In this document: piece by piece, positions 17,178 to 26,433 of the stretch
How positions within the stretch are numbered: the first letter of the stretch is position 1
Layout of the letters: every line of letters starts with the position of its first letter
Made by a program: the position numbers and the translations under genes
Assembly (NCBI GenBank): GCA_016933695.1
Contig: JAFGAL010000004.1
Span: 62,001-126,000, forward strand
Length of the DNA stretch: 64,000 nt
From: Candidatus Zixiibacteriota bacterium
GTDB lineage: Bacteria; Zixibacteria; MSB-5A5; GN15; PGXB01
Direction: 5' to 3'
Notes under the pieces: model-generated
The model's database searches: none
The model's input: the letters and a program-made list of their open reading frames with translations, nothing else
What the model was told of the DNA's origin: nothing

Positions 17178-19454
17178 TTAGCATTTGGAATAACCGCAGG
17201 ATCGACAAACCAGGCATCCACCGTCATGTTCGATCCGGGCCCCGCAGTCGGGACAGAACTCCTCGGCGATATCATGCTCCCGTTCGATCCTGACACCGTT
17301 GCCGAAATGTTTGTGCAGAACCTGTGCGATGGCGTCGGGAATCGAAGAAATCAGCCCCCCGTTGCCGAACACCGGCGAGGCTCCGCCGATGCCTTTCAAC
17401 TGGGCAATAACGTTCTCCACCGGAACCCCGGAACGAAGTGACAGCGAGATCAGCCGGCAGATCGCTTCGGTATCGGCCATGGTCGAATACCCGGACTTGC
17501 CGATCGACGCAAACACTTCGAATGGACGGCCGTTGAGGACATTAATCGTTACATACAGATTCCCATAACCGGTTTTGATCTTTTCGGTCATTCCCTGCAA
17601 AACTTCCGGGCGATCCTCCATGATGGCGGCCTTGCCCAGAACCAGTTTATCATCACCGGAGGCATCCGGCCCGGAGGTTGACTTGGTCGACAGCACCTGT
17701 TCCGAACGGCTTCCGTCGCGGTATATCGTTATCCCTTTGCATCCCAGTTGAAAAGCCAGCAAATAGGCCTTACGAACATCATCGACCGTGGCATCGTTCG
17801 GCAGGTTGATCGTTTTGGAGACGGCATTGTCGGTGTATTTCTGGAACGCCGCCTGCATCCGCACGTGCCATTCGGGGTTGACATCGTGCGTGGTGACAAA
17901 AATCTTCCGCACGTCTTCGGGGATTTCATCATATCCGGCGATGGAGTTGGTTTCGGAAATGCGCTCCATCAACTCTTTGGAATAAAAGCCCCGTGTCCGC
18001 GCCACGCGCTCGAAATGCGGATTGATTTCCAGCAGTTTGGTCTTGTCCATAACCGTCCGCACATACGACACCGCGAACAGCGGCTCGATTCCCGACGAAC
18101 AGCCGGCGATAATCGAGATGGTTCCGGTCGGGGCAATCGTGGTCACCGTGGAATTGCGCATCCGGGGACCGCTTCCGCCGCGATAATACGACGACTGCTC
18201 CCAGCTGGGGAAGACGCCGCGCGTTTCGGCCAGCTGTTGTGATTCGCGATGCGCCACGTCTTTGATCCGCGACATAACCTGGTCCGCCAGATCAAGCGCT
18301 TCCTGGGTATTGTACCGAATCCCCATCAAAATCAACAAATCGGCCCAACCCATCACCCCCAGACCGATCTTGCGATGCGTCTTGGTGTTCTGATCGATTT
18401 CCGGAAGCGGGTATTTATTGGCTTCGATGACATTATCAAGAAAATGCACGCTGGTTTTCACGGTCTGGTCGAGTCTGTCCCAATCGATTTCATACCGCGA
18501 CAACTCGCGCGGGGAATCCAGATCGACCACCGCCTTGACCATCCGGCTAAGATTGATCGACCCGAGATTACAGCTCTCATACGGCAACAGCGGTTGTTCG
18601 CCACAGGGATTGGTTGACTCGTACATGGCGATTCTCGTCACCGGATTACCGTCGTTCATCCGATCCAGAAAAATAATGCCCGGTTCGCCCGTGGCATGGG
18701 CATGGTCGACGATTTTATCGAGGACGTCGCGGGCGCGAAGATACATTGGCTTCCCGTCCTTGGTGAACACCGAACCGGTGCGGGGATCGCGTAGCTCGTA
18801 CTGCGCGTCGGCCTCGGCGGCCCGCATGAATGCGTCGGTCACTGCGACCGAAATATTGAAATTGGTCAGTTCCTTGAGATCATCCTTGCACGAGACAAAT
18901 TCCAGAATATCGGGATGATCCACGCGAAGCACGCCCATGTTGGCGCCGCGCCGGGTCCCCCCCTGCTTGACCGCCTCGGTGGCGGCATTAATCACTTTCA
19001 TGAACGACACCGGTCCTGAAGCCACCCCGGAGGTCGAGGCCACCTGGGCGTTGCGCGGACGAAGTCGCGAAAACGCGAATCCGGTTCCACCGCCAGATTT
19101 GTGTATCAGCGCGGTATGCTTGACCGCATCGAAAATCGATTCCATGGAATCGTCAATAGGCAAAACGAAACAGGCCGAAAGCTGGCCCAGTGGACGCCCG
19201 GCGTTCATGAGGGTCGGGGAGTTCGGCATGAATTCCAGACTGGAAATCATGGCGTAAAACTTGTCTTCCAATTCCTTGGCTTCATCGGTCGACGCGCCGA
19301 ATTTTTTCTCCGGCTCGGCAATGGCGCGCGCCACCCGTCGAAACAGCTCATCCGGTGTCTCGGCAATCTTGCCGGCATCGTCCTTTTTTAAGTACCGACG
19401 TTCCAGAACCTTTATGGAATTCTCCGTCAATTCGAATTCCTGTCTTTCTTCCAT
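17178..19454 (-). CDS. nrdJ: Adenosylcobalamin-dependent ribonucleoside-diphosphate reductase (class II)
   Basis: A 758-residue class II ribonucleotide reductase that makes deoxyribonucleotides with a B12 radical, working with or without oxygen. Seen are LMNAGRPLGQLSACFVLPI, the phosphate-binding and active-site stretch NPCGEQPLLPYESCNLGS, and TIAPTGTISIIAGCSSGIEP. The C-terminus holds a cysteine-rich zinc ribbon (CPDCGARIEHDGGCLVCRSC) typical of the NrdJ/Z group, which supplies redox cysteines. An AGGAGG site lies 6 bases before the ATG. It follows thyX by 9 bases, so dNTP reduction and thymidylate synthesis are co-expressed. Confidence 0.96.
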   Translation of the reverse strand: MEERQEFELTENSIKVLERRYLKKDDAGKIAETPDELFRRVARAIAEPEKKFGASTDEAKELEDKFYAMISSLEFMPNSPTLMNAGRPLGQLSACFVLPIDDSMESIFDAVKHTALIHKSGGGTGFAFSRLRPRNAQVASTSGVASGPVSFMKVINAATEAVKQGGTRRGANMGVLRVDHPDILEFVSCKDDLKELTNFNISVAVTDAFMRAAEADAQYELRDPRTGSVFTKDGKPMYLRARDVLDKIVDHAHATGEPGIIFLDRMNDGNPVTRIAMYESTNPCGEQPLLPYESCNLGSINLSRMVKAVVDLDSPRELSRYEIDWDRLDQTVKTSVHFLDNVIEANKYPLPEIDQNTKTHRKIGLGVMGWADLLILMGIRYNTQEALDLADQVMSRIKDVAHRESQQLAETRGVFPSWEQSSYYRGGSGPRMRNSTVTTIAPTGTISIIAGCSSGIEPLFAVSYVRTVMDKTKLLEINPHFERVARTRGFYSKELMERISETNSIAGYDEIPEDVRKIFVTTHDVNPEWHVRMQAAFQKYTDNAVSKTINLPNDATVDDVRKAYLLAFQLGCKGITIYRDGSRSEQVLSTKSTSGPDASGDDKLVLGKAAIMEDRPEVLQGMTEKIKTGYGNLYVTINVLNGRPFEVFASIGKSGYSTMADTEAICRLISLSLRSGVPVENVIAQLKGIGGASPVFGNGGLISSIPDAIAQVLHKHFGNGVRIEREHDIAEEFCPDCGARIEHDGGCLVCRSCGYSKC

Positions 19455-19463
19455 GATGTCCTC

Positions 19464-20117
19464 CTACGACTCCATAAGGGTGGCGGAATTGGTTTCGCGA
19501 TCGATCACGAAATCATCAAACACGATCGGCGCCTCTTTCTGCATGACCTCGAGCATCTGTATGCAAACCCGGCGGATTTCCCAGTGGGCACGCGGATTAC
19601 AGCGCACCTGGAAAATGTGCCGAAACTCGCGGAAATTGGCCGAGATGACGATTTCGGAAGTGGTTCCATTGGGCAGAATATACCGAGCGTCCTCTTTCGG
19701 CACCCCGCCTTCGACCATTTCCTGATACAGACCCTGACATGCCGAGGCTAATTCCATATATCGGTCTTTAAAACCCGCCTCTTCAATGGTCGGCGGGACG
19801 ACTACCTCGTATTGCCTGGTTTTGCCATACTCGACATACCGTTGCGATTCCTGCGACGGCGACATCAGACGGTGACGCACCAACTCGTGCGTGAATACTC
19901 GAGAACCACCCTTGATGCGAAACGTTGCCAGAGCGTGCTCCAGAACCGAATGGTGCTTCTTGCGAATCACCTTCTTGATCAAATCCCTCGTTGATGCGGG
20001 CGGGTTATAGCGATGAAAAGACAAATAACAGGTCCGGCAGGCCAACTCGATAACCCGCTCGGCGTCCGGGGTGATGGCCATCAGCTCGACGGTTGGCTGA
20101 ACGGCTATGTGCGGCAT
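19464..20117 (-). CDS. thyX: Flavin-dependent thymidylate synthase
   Basis: A 217-residue ThyX, which makes dTMP from dUMP using FAD and methylene-tetrahydrofolate. The signature RHRX7S is seen at 81-91 in RHRLMSPSQESQRY, preceded by HHSVLEHA. An AGGAGG ribosome site lies 6 bases before the ATG at 20117, which is preferred over the 11-codon-longer frame from 20150. First gene of the thyX-nrdJ unit. Confidence 0.95.
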   Translation of the reverse strand: MPHIAVQPTVELMAITPDAERVIELACRTCYLSFHRYNPPASTRDLIKKVIRKKHHSVLEHALATFRIKGGSRVFTHELVRHRLMSPSQESQRYVEYGKTRQYEVVVPPTIEEAGFKDRYMELASACQGLYQEMVEGGVPKEDARYILPNGTTSEIVISANFREFRHIFQVRCNPRAHWEIRRVCIQMLEVMQKEAPIVFDDFVIDRETNSATLMES

Positions 20118-20768
20118 GATTGCCTCCTGCGTGGCGGTAGGGTTTTCCATAAAATTACCTGATCCTTGACAAAGGTGAAATCTCTTTTTCTCGCCAAAAT
20201 GTCCTTTTTTGACAAAAAACTCCTATCGTATTGTCTGTCAACACGTTACTTCTTTCCTTGCCCTCCATCGTGCTCATTTTTGATTACAGTGCCAAAGCGG
20301 TTTGCAGACTAACGTTTTGACAATCCCATGTCAATAAAAAATATCCACTAAAAATGAAATTTCTCACAATATATTGTGTTCCTTTTATTTGCAAAACCAT
20401 TATTTTGTATAGCAATCTGTTTAGCAGGCCGATTAAAATGAACTCCGTAATGCTATGCTTTTCTAACCGATTGCGCCTCGGCGGCTTTTCCATCCCGAAA
20501 GAGTGCGAACATGGTTGACAGAGTCTAAAATAGCGTCATTCGGATACAAATGTATGATGACCGGATTCATGGAAAAACAGCACACGACCATATATTAAAC
20601 ACAGGTCAATGCGGTTCGGACGGCACTCAATCTAAAAAAGCTTGACATCATTGTTATATTTCCGGTATTTCGCTATATTGAGAAAACGTACAGAAGTAAC
20701 CCGGCATTCCGGGGGTAATCGAGGATAATATTTGGTATCTACATATAGTCCCAGGAGGATAGAATCAG
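20118..20768. promoter_or_regulatory. Long divergent control region with repeated TTGACA and palindromes
   Basis: About 650 bases without a supported gene lie between thyX and the STAS gene. TTGACA occurs on the plus strand at 20166, 20209, 20317, 20515 and 20642; the copies at 20209 and 20317 are each mirrored by TGTCAA (20236-20241, 20329-20334). A perfect 14-base palindrome CACAATATATTGTG is at 20365-20378. None of the TTGACA copies has a convincing -10 at 17 bases; the copy at 20642 has a weak one. The stretch is clearly more AT-rich than the genes around it and looks like a regulatory region. Confidence 0.4.
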
Positions 20769-21104
20769 ATGAATCTGAATGACTACGAACGAGATGGAAT
20801 CGCCGTCCTTGAGCCGCGCGGCAAAATCATGGGCGGTCCTGATGCAACCATCCTGCATGAAAAACTCCATGAATGTATCGAGAAGGGTCAGAAAAAGGTG
20901 ATTATCGACCTGGCCCGGGTGGAATGGATGAACTCCACCGGTCTCGGCATTTTAATTTCCGGATTGACCACCCTGCGCAACAACGGCGGAGAGTTGAAAC
21001 TGGCCAACGTGACTGACAAAATCCAGTCGCTTTTGACGATCACCAAACTGGTTACGGTCTTTGAGGCATTTGATTCGGTCGATGAAGCCGTTTCGTCGTT
21101 CTGA
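20769..21104 (+). CDS. STAS-domain anti-sigma-factor antagonist
   Basis: A 111-residue single-domain STAS protein of the SpoIIAA/RsbV type. The phosphorylatable serine is Ser56 in MNSTGLGIL, preceded by the conserved VIIDLARVEW strand. Such proteins bind the kinase RsbW when unphosphorylated and so release its target. An AGGAGG site precedes the ATG. The kinase (21190) and phosphatase (21629) of the same switch follow on the same strand, with a terminator-like hairpin in between. Confidence 0.93.
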   Translation: MNLNDYERDGIAVLEPRGKIMGGPDATILHEKLHECIEKGQKKVIIDLARVEWMNSTGLGILISGLTTLRNNGGELKLANVTDKIQSLLTITKLVTVFEAFDSVDEAVSSF

Positions 21105-21137
21105 TGCATGCCGATTTCGGAAAAGGACAATCAATGA

Positions 21138-21167
21138 GGGCAGGTTGCATCCCAGCCTGCCCTTTTT
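21138..21167 (+). terminator. Terminator or attenuator between antagonist and kinase genes
   Basis: GGGCAGG (21138-21144) pairs with CCTGCCC (21156-21162) and is followed by five T. It would make the antagonist gene more abundant in RNA than the genes behind it. Confidence 0.75.
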
Positions 21168-21189
21168 GCGTAGGATGGAATAAAAGACT

Positions 21190-21612
21190 ATGAGAAAACC
21201 AACAATCATAAACAACAGCATCCGTATTCCCTCATCGGAGGAACATCTCCCCGATGTGGATAGCTTTCTCGAGGGCATTCTGCGCGGATACGGCGTCGAG
21301 GAAACCATTATTGCCGATATCGCCATCTCGGTCACCGAACTGGTGATCAACGGTATCATTCACGGCAACGGTTCTAACCCCGACAAGGACGTAACCGTCG
21401 CCATCTCCAAAAAGGATGCCAACGTGGAGGTCGTTGTTCAGGATCAAGGTGACGGATTCAATCCGGATGAAATCGAAAATCCCATCGACGCCAAAAATCT
21501 TTTAAAAGAGGTCGGGCGCGGGATTTTCATCGTTAAATCACTGATGGATTCGGTTGCCATAGACCGCACGACCAGGGGCACCCGGATCACCATCACCAAA
21601 AAGGTGTCGTAA
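21190..21612 (+). CDS. RsbW-like serine kinase / anti-sigma factor
   Basis: A 140-residue GHKL-fold ATPase. The N-box ELVINGIIHGNG, the G1 box DQGDGFNP and the G2-like GRGIFIVKSLMD are all present, as in RsbW/SpoIIAB. The expected role is to phosphorylate the STAS partner and to bind a sigma factor or other target. It lacks a nearby sigma factor gene, so the output of the switch is unknown. It starts 22 bases after the terminator-like hairpin and ends 17 bases before the phosphatase. Confidence 0.9.
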   Translation: MRKPTIINNSIRIPSSEEHLPDVDSFLEGILRGYGVEETIIADIAISVTELVINGIIHGNGSNPDKDVTVAISKKDANVEVVVQDQGDGFNPDEIENPIDAKNLLKEVGRGIFIVKSLMDSVAIDRTTRGTRITITKKVS

Positions 21613-21628
21613 TCGGTTTTTCATACGC

Positions 21629-23878
21629 ATGGAAGCCTTACAACCTGTCATAACCGCGATTTACTTTGTCTTCGGTGGTGTCCTGCTGTTTTTGTCATAC
21701 ACCATCGTCAGAGACAATCCCCGGCATCGGGCCAACCGTATTACCGGCATGATGTTGTTTTTCGCCGCGCTGGGGCCGATTTTCATGGCCTTCGGCGCGA
21801 TCGTCAAACCCACCGCATCGGCCGCGGCGCCGTTCGAGGATTCCTTTATTTACAACCTGTACTATGTTTGGGAATTGTTCTTCCCGGCTTTCCTGCTGTT
21901 CAGCTGGGTGTTCCCGGTCGACCGCATGGCCCGCATGAAACGGCGGAAACTGCGCTATCTGATATTCTTCCCCCAGCTGTTCCATCTCTTTCTGGTGCTG
22001 GTTTTCCGTAATCCGGAAAAAGTGTACAACCTGCTGGAATTCGAATCGAGCGAGGGATTTCTCGGGCTGATCATGGAACCGCTGTCCTATCTGATGAAGT
22101 GGATCGTGCTCGGGTTCAGTCTCCTGCTGAGTGCTGAACGTTCCCTGTTTGCCCTTATTAACCTGATCTATCTCGGATTGGCAATTTACACAATCTTTCG
22201 CGGTCGCGCCATATTGACCGATGCGCGCGCCCGCAAGCAGTCCGGCATGATTATCTGGGGAATTCTAAGCGCGGTCGTGTTGTTCATGGCGACCTTTTTG
22301 ATTCCGGATTTGTTGTCGTTCGAAGTCTCCCCCGGTCTGAAAACGCTGTTAATGGTGCTCCTGCTGTTCATCGGCGGCGGGTCGATCGCCTGGTCGATCA
22401 TTCAGCACCAGTTCCTCGACGTGCGCGTGATATTCCGGCAGTCGCTGGTATACACGATCACCTCCGGTATTCTGGTCGGGTTGTATATCCTGGTGGTGGG
22501 GCAGGCGGATCGCTTTATCACCAGTGTGTTCGGCACGCAAACCAATATCGTCAATATCGCCTTTATCGTCCTGGCGTTGATTTTGTACCAGCCGATTAAC
22601 ACCCGGCTGGACGAATTGATTCAGAGGTTTTTCATCCGAAGCCGCACCGATTATCGCAACATTCTCGAGCAGTTGACCCGGCGGCTGATCTCGGTATTCG
22701 ATCCCGAACAGGTCCGCAACGTGATCGAGCGGACGCTTATCTCCACGATGATGGTGGAACGGGTGTACTTTATCTTATTTGACGATACCATCGGCGAATA
22801 TGCGATTCTGGCTTCCGATGAATTCCCGACACGCATCATTATCAACCGGGAGGATCGCTTCCTGGGCGCGGTGGGTCAGCGTGAAACCCCGACCCTTATC
22901 GATCAACTCGAGGAGTTTCGTCAGGGAAGCACGCTGGCCTATGAAATGGAAAAACGGCGCGTACGTTTAATCCTGCCTCTCAAGGACGCCGACCACCTGC
23001 TGGGATATCTGGGATTGACGCAAAAGACCTCGGGATATACGTACAACCCCGAAGATATCACCACGCTCGGCGTGATTTCCAATCAGCTGGTGACCGTCCT
23101 GACCAACGCGCGGTTGTATGCCGATTCGCTGGAGAAACAGCGCCTCGACGAGGAGATGGCGATGGCCCGCCAGATTCAGCTGGACCTTCTCCCGAAACAG
23201 CCGCCGCAGGCGCCGAGTTTTGCCATCCACGCCTATTCCATGCCGTCGCGAACCATCGGAGGTGACTTTTATGATTTCATCCCGAAATCCGACGGAGGAT
23301 TTGCGATGGTTATCGCCGACGCCTCCGGCAAAGGTCTTCCGGCGGCACTGCTGGTGGCGCAGATTCAGGCCATGCTTCGCTCGGAAGTTGGCAATCTCAA
23401 TGATTTGTCCCGCATTTTGTTCAACGTCAACCGGTACGTGGTCGAATCCACCTCGGCGGAGAAATACGCCACTCTCTTTTTCGCCGAATTCGATCCGTCC
23501 CGACGCCTGTTCTGTTACGCCAACGCCGGGCATAATTATCCCATCCTGGTGCGATCCGACGGCACCCATCATTTTCTGGAAACCGGTGGGATGCTGATCG
23601 GAGCGTTTTCCGGCGCCCAGTACGAAATGGCCACGGTAACCCTGCAGGATGATGACCTCCTGCTGTTTTACACCGACGGGGTATCCGAGGCGCAGAACGA
23701 ATCCGATGAGGAATACGGCGAAAAACGAATCGTGGACTATATCGTCAACAGGCGAAATCTCTCCCCCGAAGAGTTGATCGACGGCCTGCTCAACGACGTG
23801 CGGGATTTCGATCATACCGACCCGCCGCGTGACGACACCACTTTGATCGCCATGAAAATACGAAACGGAGTGCACTGA
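21629..23878 (+). CDS. Membrane-bound RsbU-type PP2C phosphatase with GAF domain
   Basis: A 749-residue signalling phosphatase. Residues 1 to about 310 hold around eight to nine hydrophobic helices, as in 7TM or histidine-kinase-like sensor modules. A GAF-like domain follows (about 340-490, with MMVERVYFILFD and VISNQLVTVLTNARLYADS). A coiled linker leads to a SpoIIE/PP2C domain from about 520 (MARQIQLDLLP, GGDFYDF, IADASGKGLPAALL, NAGHNYP, LLFYTDGVSEAQN, PRDDTTLIAMKI), with the metal-binding Asp residues in place. It would dephosphorylate the STAS antagonist in answer to a membrane or ligand signal. Its stop overlaps the next start by one base. Confidence 0.92.
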   Translation: MEALQPVITAIYFVFGGVLLFLSYTIVRDNPRHRANRITGMMLFFAALGPIFMAFGAIVKPTASAAAPFEDSFIYNLYYVWELFFPAFLLFSWVFPVDRMARMKRRKLRYLIFFPQLFHLFLVLVFRNPEKVYNLLEFESSEGFLGLIMEPLSYLMKWIVLGFSLLLSAERSLFALINLIYLGLAIYTIFRGRAILTDARARKQSGMIIWGILSAVVLFMATFLIPDLLSFEVSPGLKTLLMVLLLFIGGGSIAWSIIQHQFLDVRVIFRQSLVYTITSGILVGLYILVVGQADRFITSVFGTQTNIVNIAFIVLALILYQPINTRLDELIQRFFIRSRTDYRNILEQLTRRLISVFDPEQVRNVIERTLISTMMVERVYFILFDDTIGEYAILASDEFPTRIIINREDRFLGAVGQRETPTLIDQLEEFRQGSTLAYEMEKRRVRLILPLKDADHLLGYLGLTQKTSGYTYNPEDITTLGVISNQLVTVLTNARLYADSLEKQRLDEEMAMARQIQLDLLPKQPPQAPSFAIHAYSMPSRTIGGDFYDFIPKSDGGFAMVIADASGKGLPAALLVAQIQAMLRSEVGNLNDLSRILFNVNRYVVESTSAEKYATLFFAEFDPSRRLFCYANAGHNYPILVRSDGTHHFLETGGMLIGAFSGAQYEMATVTLQDDDLLLFYTDGVSEAQNESDEEYGEKRIVDYIVNRRNLSPEELIDGLLNDVRDFDHTDPPRDDTTLIAMKIRNGVH

Positions 23879-24438
23879 TGACATCGCACGATTTCGATGA
23901 AAAACTGCTGTTTGAACGCAAGGCACATTTTTGCGGATTCCGCTTTTGTCCGCAATGCGGGTCGCCGTTTATGGAAAAAGAAATCGACGGGCGCGTCCGC
24001 CTGCAGTGCACCAATGAATCCTGCAACTATATTTACTATCACAATCCCATCCCCGCCGCCGGGGCGATGGTAGTCCGGGACAACAACATCCTTCTCGTCA
24101 AGCGGTCGGTCCAGCCCAAAATGGACTGGTGGTGTCTCCCGGCCGGATTCATGGAATGGAACGAACACCCCGCTCAGACCGCAATCCGGGAACTGCGCGA
24201 GGAAACCGGGCTGGACATTCATCTGGATGGGTTGTTCGAGGTATACTCCGGCGAGGATGATCCGCGCACCAATGCGGTGTTAATCCTGTACCGGGCATCG
24301 GTTGCCGGCGGGACACTGCGCCCCGGGGACGATGCGCGCGAAGCCGTCTTTTTCGCCTTCGACGCCATACCCGACAAAATCGCTTTTGTTTCGCATCGGC
24401 AGGCTCTGGCCGATTATCGCAGTCGGTTTAGCCTGTAG
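23878..24438 (+). CDS. Nudix hydrolase with N-terminal zinc ribbon
   Basis: A 186-residue protein with a ribbon (CPQCGSPF and CTNESC at about 22-45) and a Nudix domain. The Nudix box is complete: GFMEWNEHPAQTAIRELREE followed by TGL. The layout recalls NudC/ADP-ribose pyrophosphatase types that hydrolyse nucleotide diphosphates; the exact substrate cannot be read from sequence. Its start overlaps the phosphatase stop by one base, so it is made from the same message, though a link to the partner switch is not obvious. Confidence 0.9.
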   Translation: MTSHDFDEKLLFERKAHFCGFRFCPQCGSPFMEKEIDGRVRLQCTNESCNYIYYHNPIPAAGAMVVRDNNILLVKRSVQPKMDWWCLPAGFMEWNEHPAQTAIRELREETGLDIHLDGLFEVYSGEDDPRTNAVLILYRASVAGGTLRPGDDAREAVFFAFDAIPDKIAFVSHRQALADYRSRFSL

Positions 24439-24522
24439 ATTTTTGAAACTTTTGCTTTCCCTGGCGGTGTAATTTTCATATATCCGGGGTAGCATCATAC
24501 CATGACGGGAAGGTTGGTTACG

Positions 24523-26268
24523 ATGATAAAAAGAGCAATCATTGCACTTGGCATTCTGCTGATGGTGTCTTCATCCCTGGCGGCACAGGGACGGTATAAA
24601 AAATACGAACGCCCGCAATCGGACGACTATCTGCTTGAAATCACCATGCTGAAAAAGACCTATGAGTTTTCTTTCAAATCCGGTGATTCACTCGTGACGT
24701 TTTCTTTTGCCAAAACCGATGTAAAAAAACAGAAACTGTCGGTCAGTATCAAAGACAGCCTCAGTCTTGACAGCACCGGCATTCATTACCGCGACCGGAA
24801 TATCAGCCCGGATGATATCGATAAGATATCAGTCACAATCGAACCGGACAACGTCGTTCGGGTCTACCTTCGCGGACCGGATACCACCAGCGACAGCAAA
24901 TTTCGAAGGCGGCGAAATAACCAGATCGCCATCCGTGACACCCTGAACATAGCCGCGGATGATTTCGTCCGGGGGACAGTCCTCGGTTTCTGGACGGATA
25001 TTACCATCGACGGCGAGGTCAACGAGGATGTCGTTGCCTTCTTCGGCAATATCAACGTCACCGACAACGCCGTCATCAGAGGCGACATTATCGCGATGAA
25101 CGGCACTATCGAAGCATCACGCAAGGCAACTATTTACGGCGAAGTGCTTTCGTCGGGTTTGAAGAAAAGACACCGCTTCGACCGCTGGAGCAACTGGTAC
25201 CGGCGCGACAGCTATATTTCGGTAATCGGCCGCTTTTACTACAACCGCGTCGACGGCGCCGCGCCGTATCTGGGGCTGGGATTTATCGACGAGGATTCTC
25301 TGCTTCCCTCGGTGGAAATCATCGGCGGCTATGCCTTCGCGTCCGAACGGTGGCGATATCAGCTTGCGGTGGAACAGTCGTTCTTTCGCAAACGGCCGCT
25401 GACCATCGGCGCCAACGTCTATAAACAGCCGTCATCATCCGATGACCGCCTGATCAATGAACCGGAAAACACCGCCTTTGCCCTGCTGGCAACCGAGGAT
25501 TTCAAGGACTATTACGACGCCGAGGGAGTCTATGGGTTTATCCGCTGGACGCCGATTGTCGGCAACAGCTATGAAGTCGGTATCCGTGCCGAGCGTCAGG
25601 GATGGCTCGACGGTCATCCCGGATTGTGGTCGTTATTCGGCGGCTCCAAGCGGTTTTCGGAAAACTTCGGATATCTCGCCGAAAGCGAACAAGCCACCGC
25701 CAAACAACAGATCGATCACCAGGATCTGATCGCACTGTGCGGACGGATTACCATGAAAACCGACGGCGCGGAGGAACTCCCGGAAATCTCATACTGGGAG
25801 GGATCGCTGGATTTTGAATGGGCTCCCGTTGACTGGGGAGAGGATTTCGACTACAGCAGATATGTTATCTCCGCAACGCGGTACCAACGCCTCAATGATC
25901 TCACCGGACTGCTCTTTCGCGGCGTGTACGGCGGTTCCGACGGAAACCTGCCCTATCATAAGAAATACTATCTGGGCGGTCCGGGAACGCTGTACGGCTA
26001 TCTTCACAAGGAGTATTCCGGGACGGAATTCTGGATGGCCGATTTGGAATACCGTATCGGCTTTCCCAACATCGATTTCACCGGCTGGCTGTTTTACGAG
26101 GTCGGGCAGATCGGTGACGGAGCCGGAACGATCGGCGACGCCGAAATCAAGCATTCCCTCGGCATCGGCCTGTCGCTGGGGACCGATATCCGGCTGAATA
26201 TCGCACAACGACTTGACCGGGCCGGGGCGTCGCCACGCCTGTATGTCCGGCTCGGACGCCTGTTTTAA
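24523..26268 (+). CDS. Outer-membrane beta-barrel protein with bactofilin-like segment
   Basis: A 581-residue exported protein with a Sec signal (MIKRAIIALGILLMVSSS, cleavage after LAAQ likely). The first domain is beta-rich; residues of about 150-210 show short repeats like polymer-forming bactofilin strands (ITIDGEVNEDVVAFFGNINV, NAVIRGDIIAMNGTIEAS). The C-terminal 350 residues look like a surface-antigen/Omp85-type barrel, with YYLGGPGTLYGY, where Omp85 proteins have their lid-loop motif, and a terminal VRLGRLF. Function is not known; assembly or patatin-type Omp85 roles are possible. The ATG at 24523 is preferred over 24502 because it gives a normal signal peptide. Confidence 0.72.
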   Translation: MIKRAIIALGILLMVSSSLAAQGRYKKYERPQSDDYLLEITMLKKTYEFSFKSGDSLVTFSFAKTDVKKQKLSVSIKDSLSLDSTGIHYRDRNISPDDIDKISVTIEPDNVVRVYLRGPDTTSDSKFRRRRNNQIAIRDTLNIAADDFVRGTVLGFWTDITIDGEVNEDVVAFFGNINVTDNAVIRGDIIAMNGTIEASRKATIYGEVLSSGLKKRHRFDRWSNWYRRDSYISVIGRFYYNRVDGAAPYLGLGFIDEDSLLPSVEIIGGYAFASERWRYQLAVEQSFFRKRPLTIGANVYKQPSSSDDRLINEPENTAFALLATEDFKDYYDAEGVYGFIRWTPIVGNSYEVGIRAERQGWLDGHPGLWSLFGGSKRFSENFGYLAESEQATAKQQIDHQDLIALCGRITMKTDGAEELPEISYWEGSLDFEWAPVDWGEDFDYSRYVISATRYQRLNDLTGLLFRGVYGGSDGNLPYHKKYYLGGPGTLYGYLHKEYSGTEFWMADLEYRIGFPNIDFTGWLFYEVGQIGDGAGTIGDAEIKHSLGIGLSLGTDIRLNIAQRLDRAGASPRLYVRLGRLF

Positions 26269-26282
26269 ACTCCTGCAATCAT

Positions 26283-26305
26283 CCCCGTTTCACCCTGAAA
26301 CGGGG
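26283..26305 (+). terminator. Hairpin after the barrel gene
   Basis: A perfect 10-base stem (26283-26292 with 26296-26305) closes a CCC loop 14 bases after the stop. No T tract follows, so it may be an RNA-stabilising hairpin rather than a terminator. Confidence 0.45.
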
Positions 26306-26433
26306 CGTAGAGATTGCCACCCAGCCCCCATTCCGCGGCAGGTCCGCATATTTCACGACGATAGCTGACTTAAGCTGTCAGTTCAATCTGCCGATAACAA
26401 TAGCAAAATACGTATGCTTACGCGAGAAGGACC

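Noticed and set aside
20284-20493. A 69-codon minus frame between thyX and the STAS gene
   Set aside because: It has no ribosome site, its product has no family pattern, and it covers two palindromes that look like control sites.
22967-23926. A 319-codon minus frame opposite the RsbU-like phosphatase
   Set aside because: The plus strand encodes conserved PP2C motifs throughout; the antisense product has no recognisable features.
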